A stretch of DNA of 64,000 bases from Azolla caroliniana (Eukaryota; Polypodiophyta), in contig JBHGNT010000001.1 in the NCBI GenBank assembly GCA_043228905.1, positions 6,758,001 to 6,822,000 of the forward strand, given 5' to 3'. A program made the position numbers and the translations under genes. Within the stretch, counting starts at the first letter, position 1, and every line of letters starts with the position of its first letter. Below are positions 61,377-64,000 of this stretch, piece by piece. The notes below the pieces were generated by a model. The model did no database searches. It was not told the origin of the DNA and saw only the letters and a list, made by a program, of their open reading frames with translations.

Positions 61377-63368
61377 TCACTCTACCGAGAAACATTCTCT
61401 TTCCATCCATGCTTCATTTCTTATTCTCAACAGTTCAACTTTGTCTGCATCAGCTTGCATGGATGCAGATACATAGATATTTCTCATGCTTACATATGGG
61501 GCCACATCCTTTTCATCCAATTCTATTGCATGTTCAAAGGCCAATTTTCCGAGGCTCACATTTCCACATCTTTGACAAGCACCTAACAAAGCATTCCATA
61601 TTGGAACATACTCACAAATCGGCATCTTATTGATCACCATTATTGCCTCATCAAACCGGCCAGCACGGCTAAATAGGTCGACTGTGCACGCATAATGTTC
61701 TAAACATGGTATTATACCATAGTATGTGCTCAACACCTCATAGTATTTATGACATTTATCAGGTAAACCCGAGTGACTACATGCATTTAGCATGACAGTT
61801 AGTGTCACGACATTTGGTTCCATTCCTTCTCTGAGCATTTTGTCAAACAGCTCAATGGCAAGATCATCTCTTCCAAGTTGGGCATATCCAGCTATGAGTG
61901 TGGTCCACGAAGTTACGTCTCTTACAGAAAGCTCATCAAACACCTCTTGTGCGTTCACGAGCAAACCACACTTAGCATACATATCCACCAATGCATTTCC
62001 TAGTAATGCATGCTTTTCTAACCATCCTTCTCTTACAATAGTGTTGTGTATTTCTTTCCCCTTACCAAGCAATCCTAAGTTGCTACATGCATTCAAAACA
62101 CAAAGAAATGTGATGGAATTTGGAGAGAAACCTCCACGCAGCATTTGCCAAAAGCAATTCAATGCTTCTTCGCCATCTCCATGTTGAACATATCCTGATA
62201 TCAAAGTCGTCCACGATATCACATCTCGGATTGGAAGCTTGTTGAAAACTTCTCGTGCTTTCGCAACTTCCCCACATTTTGCATACATATCTACCAATGC
62301 ATTGCCAACTAAAGGGTCTTTTCCTAGAGATTTCCTTCTAGAAATGTCTTCATGTATTTCTTTGCCTTTATCAAGAGCTCCAATACTACCACACGCTTTT
62401 AGAACACAAGAAAAAGTGACTTCATTTGGATGAAAGCCATCGCTTTGCATCTTTTCAAAGAGAATTAGGGCTTCATCACCATGTCCATGTTGGGCATATC
62501 CAGCAATCAATGCGGTCCATGAGATAACATTATGAACTTGTAATGTATCAAACACTTCTTTTGCTTTCACAAGTGAATCACATTTGGCATACATATCTAC
62601 TAACGCAGTGCCAAGCACAATGTTGTTTTCTAGCAACCCCTCTCTAACTATAAACACATATATTTCATTGCCCTTTTCGATTGCTCCAATGCTAGCACAT
62701 GCCTTTAAAATGCAAATAAAGGTTACTACATTTGGTGAGAGACCCTCATATACCATTTCTTCATAGAAAATTAGAGCTTCTCTACCATATCCATGTTGAT
62801 TATATCCAGAAATAAGTGAAGTCCAAGACACAACATTTCGTATTGGAATTTGATGAAACACTTCGTATGCTTTAGAAAGTTCACCGCATTTAGCATACAT
62901 ATCGATTAAAGCTGTCCCAACTAACACATTCTTCATCAACAATCCTTCCTTTTCAACTTTACCATGTATTTCTTGACCTTTCTCAGACGCTTTTAGGGTT
63001 CCGCAAGCTTTCAAGATACAAGCATAAGTAAATGCATCTGGAGAGAACCCATCGATACGTTGCATTTGCTCAAAGCATCTTATAGCTTCTTCACCATGAC
63101 CATGTTGAGCATATGACGCAATAAGTGCTGTCCACGAGACAACATTTCGGATCCGAATTTGATCGAAAACTTCTCTGGATTTGTTTAAATCGCCACATTT
63201 TGCATACAAACTAACCAAAGTATTTGCAATATAAAGCTCTTTGCTAAGTAAACCACTTTTGACAACATCAGCATGTATTTTGATACATTCTTGAAGGTCC
63301 TTTTTCTTTGCACAAGATTTGAGCAATGCCATAACAGAAGAACTTTGTCGAAATTTCGGGTTTTCCAT
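61377..63368 (-). CDS. PLS-class pentatricopeptide repeat protein with E-type end, no DYW
   Basis: The first ATG of the frame is at 63368 (MENPKFRQ), giving 663 residues; the frame is open to 63434 but without an earlier ATG. Regular P-L-S triplets run nearly end to end, with repeated strings such as NALVDMYAKCGE, VVSWTALIASYAQHGHGEEA and EVTFSCVLKACGSIGALDKG. After an S2-like motif (IIPCLEHYACTVDLFSRAGR) an E1-type segment (PIWNALLGACQRCGNVSLGK) follows, and the protein ends in a short E2-like stretch (WMERECFSVE) where longer members continue to E+ and DYW. Such proteins recognise organellar RNA editing sites, and those without DYW would need a deaminase partner supplied in trans. No clear transit peptide is seen. 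The repeats are very similar to each other, suggesting recent internal duplication. Confidence 0.9.
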   Translation of the reverse strand: MENPKFRQSSSVMALLKSCAKKKDLQECIKIHADVVKSGLLSKELYIANTLVSLYAKCGDLNKSREVFDQIRIRNVVSWTALIASYAQHGHGEEAIRCFEQMQRIDGFSPDAFTYACILKACGTLKASEKGQEIHGKVEKEGLLMKNVLVGTALIDMYAKCGELSKAYEVFHQIPIRNVVSWTSLISGYNQHGYGREALIFYEEMVYEGLSPNVVTFICILKACASIGAIEKGNEIYVFIVREGLLENNIVLGTALVDMYAKCDSLVKAKEVFDTLQVHNVISWTALIAGYAQHGHGDEALILFEKMQSDGFHPNEVTFSCVLKACGSIGALDKGKEIHEDISRRKSLGKDPLVGNALVDMYAKCGEVAKAREVFNKLPIRDVISWTTLISGYVQHGDGEEALNCFWQMLRGGFSPNSITFLCVLNACSNLGLLGKGKEIHNTIVREGWLEKHALLGNALVDMYAKCGLLVNAQEVFDELSVRDVTSWTTLIAGYAQLGRDDLAIELFDKMLREGMEPNVVTLTVMLNACSHSGLPDKCHKYYEVLSTYYGIIPCLEHYACTVDLFSRAGRFDEAIMVINKMPICEYVPIWNALLGACQRCGNVSLGKLAFEHAIELDEKDVAPYVSMRNIYVSASMQADADKVELLRIRNEAWMERECFSVE

Positions 63369-64000
63369 GGCAGGTATCTTCCTACAACTCTGTTGCCTCT
63401 TCCAAGCCACATCGCAATGCGTTTCTTTCGACAAGCTCAGGGATAAGATCTAGGATGTACGCTGAAGAAGAAAAGATCTAGACGGCAAATGAAAAACAGG
63501 GGGCTTGTCTAGCTCATGGGAAAGCAGAGGTTCTAGGAAACAGAACTATCGCTTTAACGATCTCAATCAATTCATTATATATGTATATATACTTCTAACT
63601 AAGGTTTTTGCTAAAACACAACATTTGTCACAACTGCAAGTGTGAGAACGCGTGTAGATTTTGATTTGCCCATTTGCTGAACTATCCCACTTGAGGACTA
63701 TATCCATGTCAATATATATACATATAGATGATTTGACATAGTCTCACCGTAGAGCTAGGGTTTCGTGGCGCATCAATCGTTGATACCCTATTGTGGCGCT
63801 CGCCTACTTCCTCGTTGCCAGTAGCTGGACAACTTACTCATAATCCTAGTGACCCTTAGGGAACATGGAACATGCTTTGTGGTATAACAATGGAGAATCT
63901 CTGATCTCTAGAGCTCCCTCTTATTTTCATGATTGATTGGTGAATCTCTTCATTAAGCTATCCCAGTGGAAGAAAAACATCTCTTTCCATGTCTTCGAAA
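63369..64000. other. Upstream region of the PLS-class PPR gene
   Basis: It holds the short leader and presumed promoter and then AT-rich sequence with no recognised gene or repeat to the right edge. Confidence 0.5.

Noticed and set aside
63369-63434. N-terminal extension of the PLS-class PPR protein
   Set aside because: It begins with TTG, and an in-frame TAG lies just upstream. The first ATG is at 63368.

Overview
The window looks like nuclear DNA of a land plant, most likely a fern or another non-seed vascular plant. That placement is inference: it rests on intron-rich genes, PLS-class PPR and KISS-ME-DEADLY-type F-box/kelch genes, AT-rich intergenic DNA full of decayed LINE and Copia remnants, and PPR wording typical of non-seed plants. 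No bacterial, organellar or viral gene set is present. All seven recognisable genes lie on the minus strand.

Layout, left to right. (1) 307-1626: the first four coding exons of a glycerophosphocholine acyltransferase (GPCAT1-like) running off the left edge. Its upstream region (2050-2280) holds a perfect ER-stress element CCAAT-N9-CCACG, a one-mismatch second copy, and four identical TGACGTGGC boxes. (2) 3.5-12.1 kb: transposon graveyard with a broken L1-type LINE, a second LINE 3' fragment, 126-bp tandem repeats, a 210-bp palindromic element built from the end of an LTR and flanked by a 5-bp target duplication, and an LTR with a duplicated 278-bp R-U5-PBS-like unit. (3) 16.0-17.2 kb: intronless F-box/kelch gene with a triplicated leader. 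(4) 22.4-29.5 kb: seven-exon CCCH zinc-finger gene (1419 residues by my splicing) whose finger block resembles animal ZC3H4/ZC3H6/ZC3H8 and fly Suppressor of sable. (5) 31.3-31.8 kb: intact solo LTR of the family that gave the palindromic element. (6) 35.5-38.1 kb: simple repeats, two unexplained ORFs and a 167-bp hairpin that could be a MIRNA or MITE. (7) 38.8-41.0 kb: P-class PPR gene made of two similar halves. (8) 42.9-50.6 kb: a HUA1-type CCCH RNA-binding gene with five fingers, a 5' untranslated exon and long introns containing degenerate arrays. (9) 51-57 kb: Copia gag and LINE remnants and a tRNA-like SINE candidate. (10) 58.4-59.6 kb: second F-box/kelch gene. (11) 61.4-63.4 kb: PLS-class PPR gene ending in an E-type domain with no DYW domain.

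The genes do not form one pathway. Two themes recur: RNA metabolism (two CCCH proteins, two PPR proteins) and repeat-rich 5' regions. The GPCAT leader, its intron 1, the HUA1 intron 1, the F-box/kelch leader and the DNA upstream of the first PPR gene all carry locally generated, degenerate tandem repeats. Splice models were made by eye from splice signals, reading phase and family similarity; no alignment or transcript data were available.
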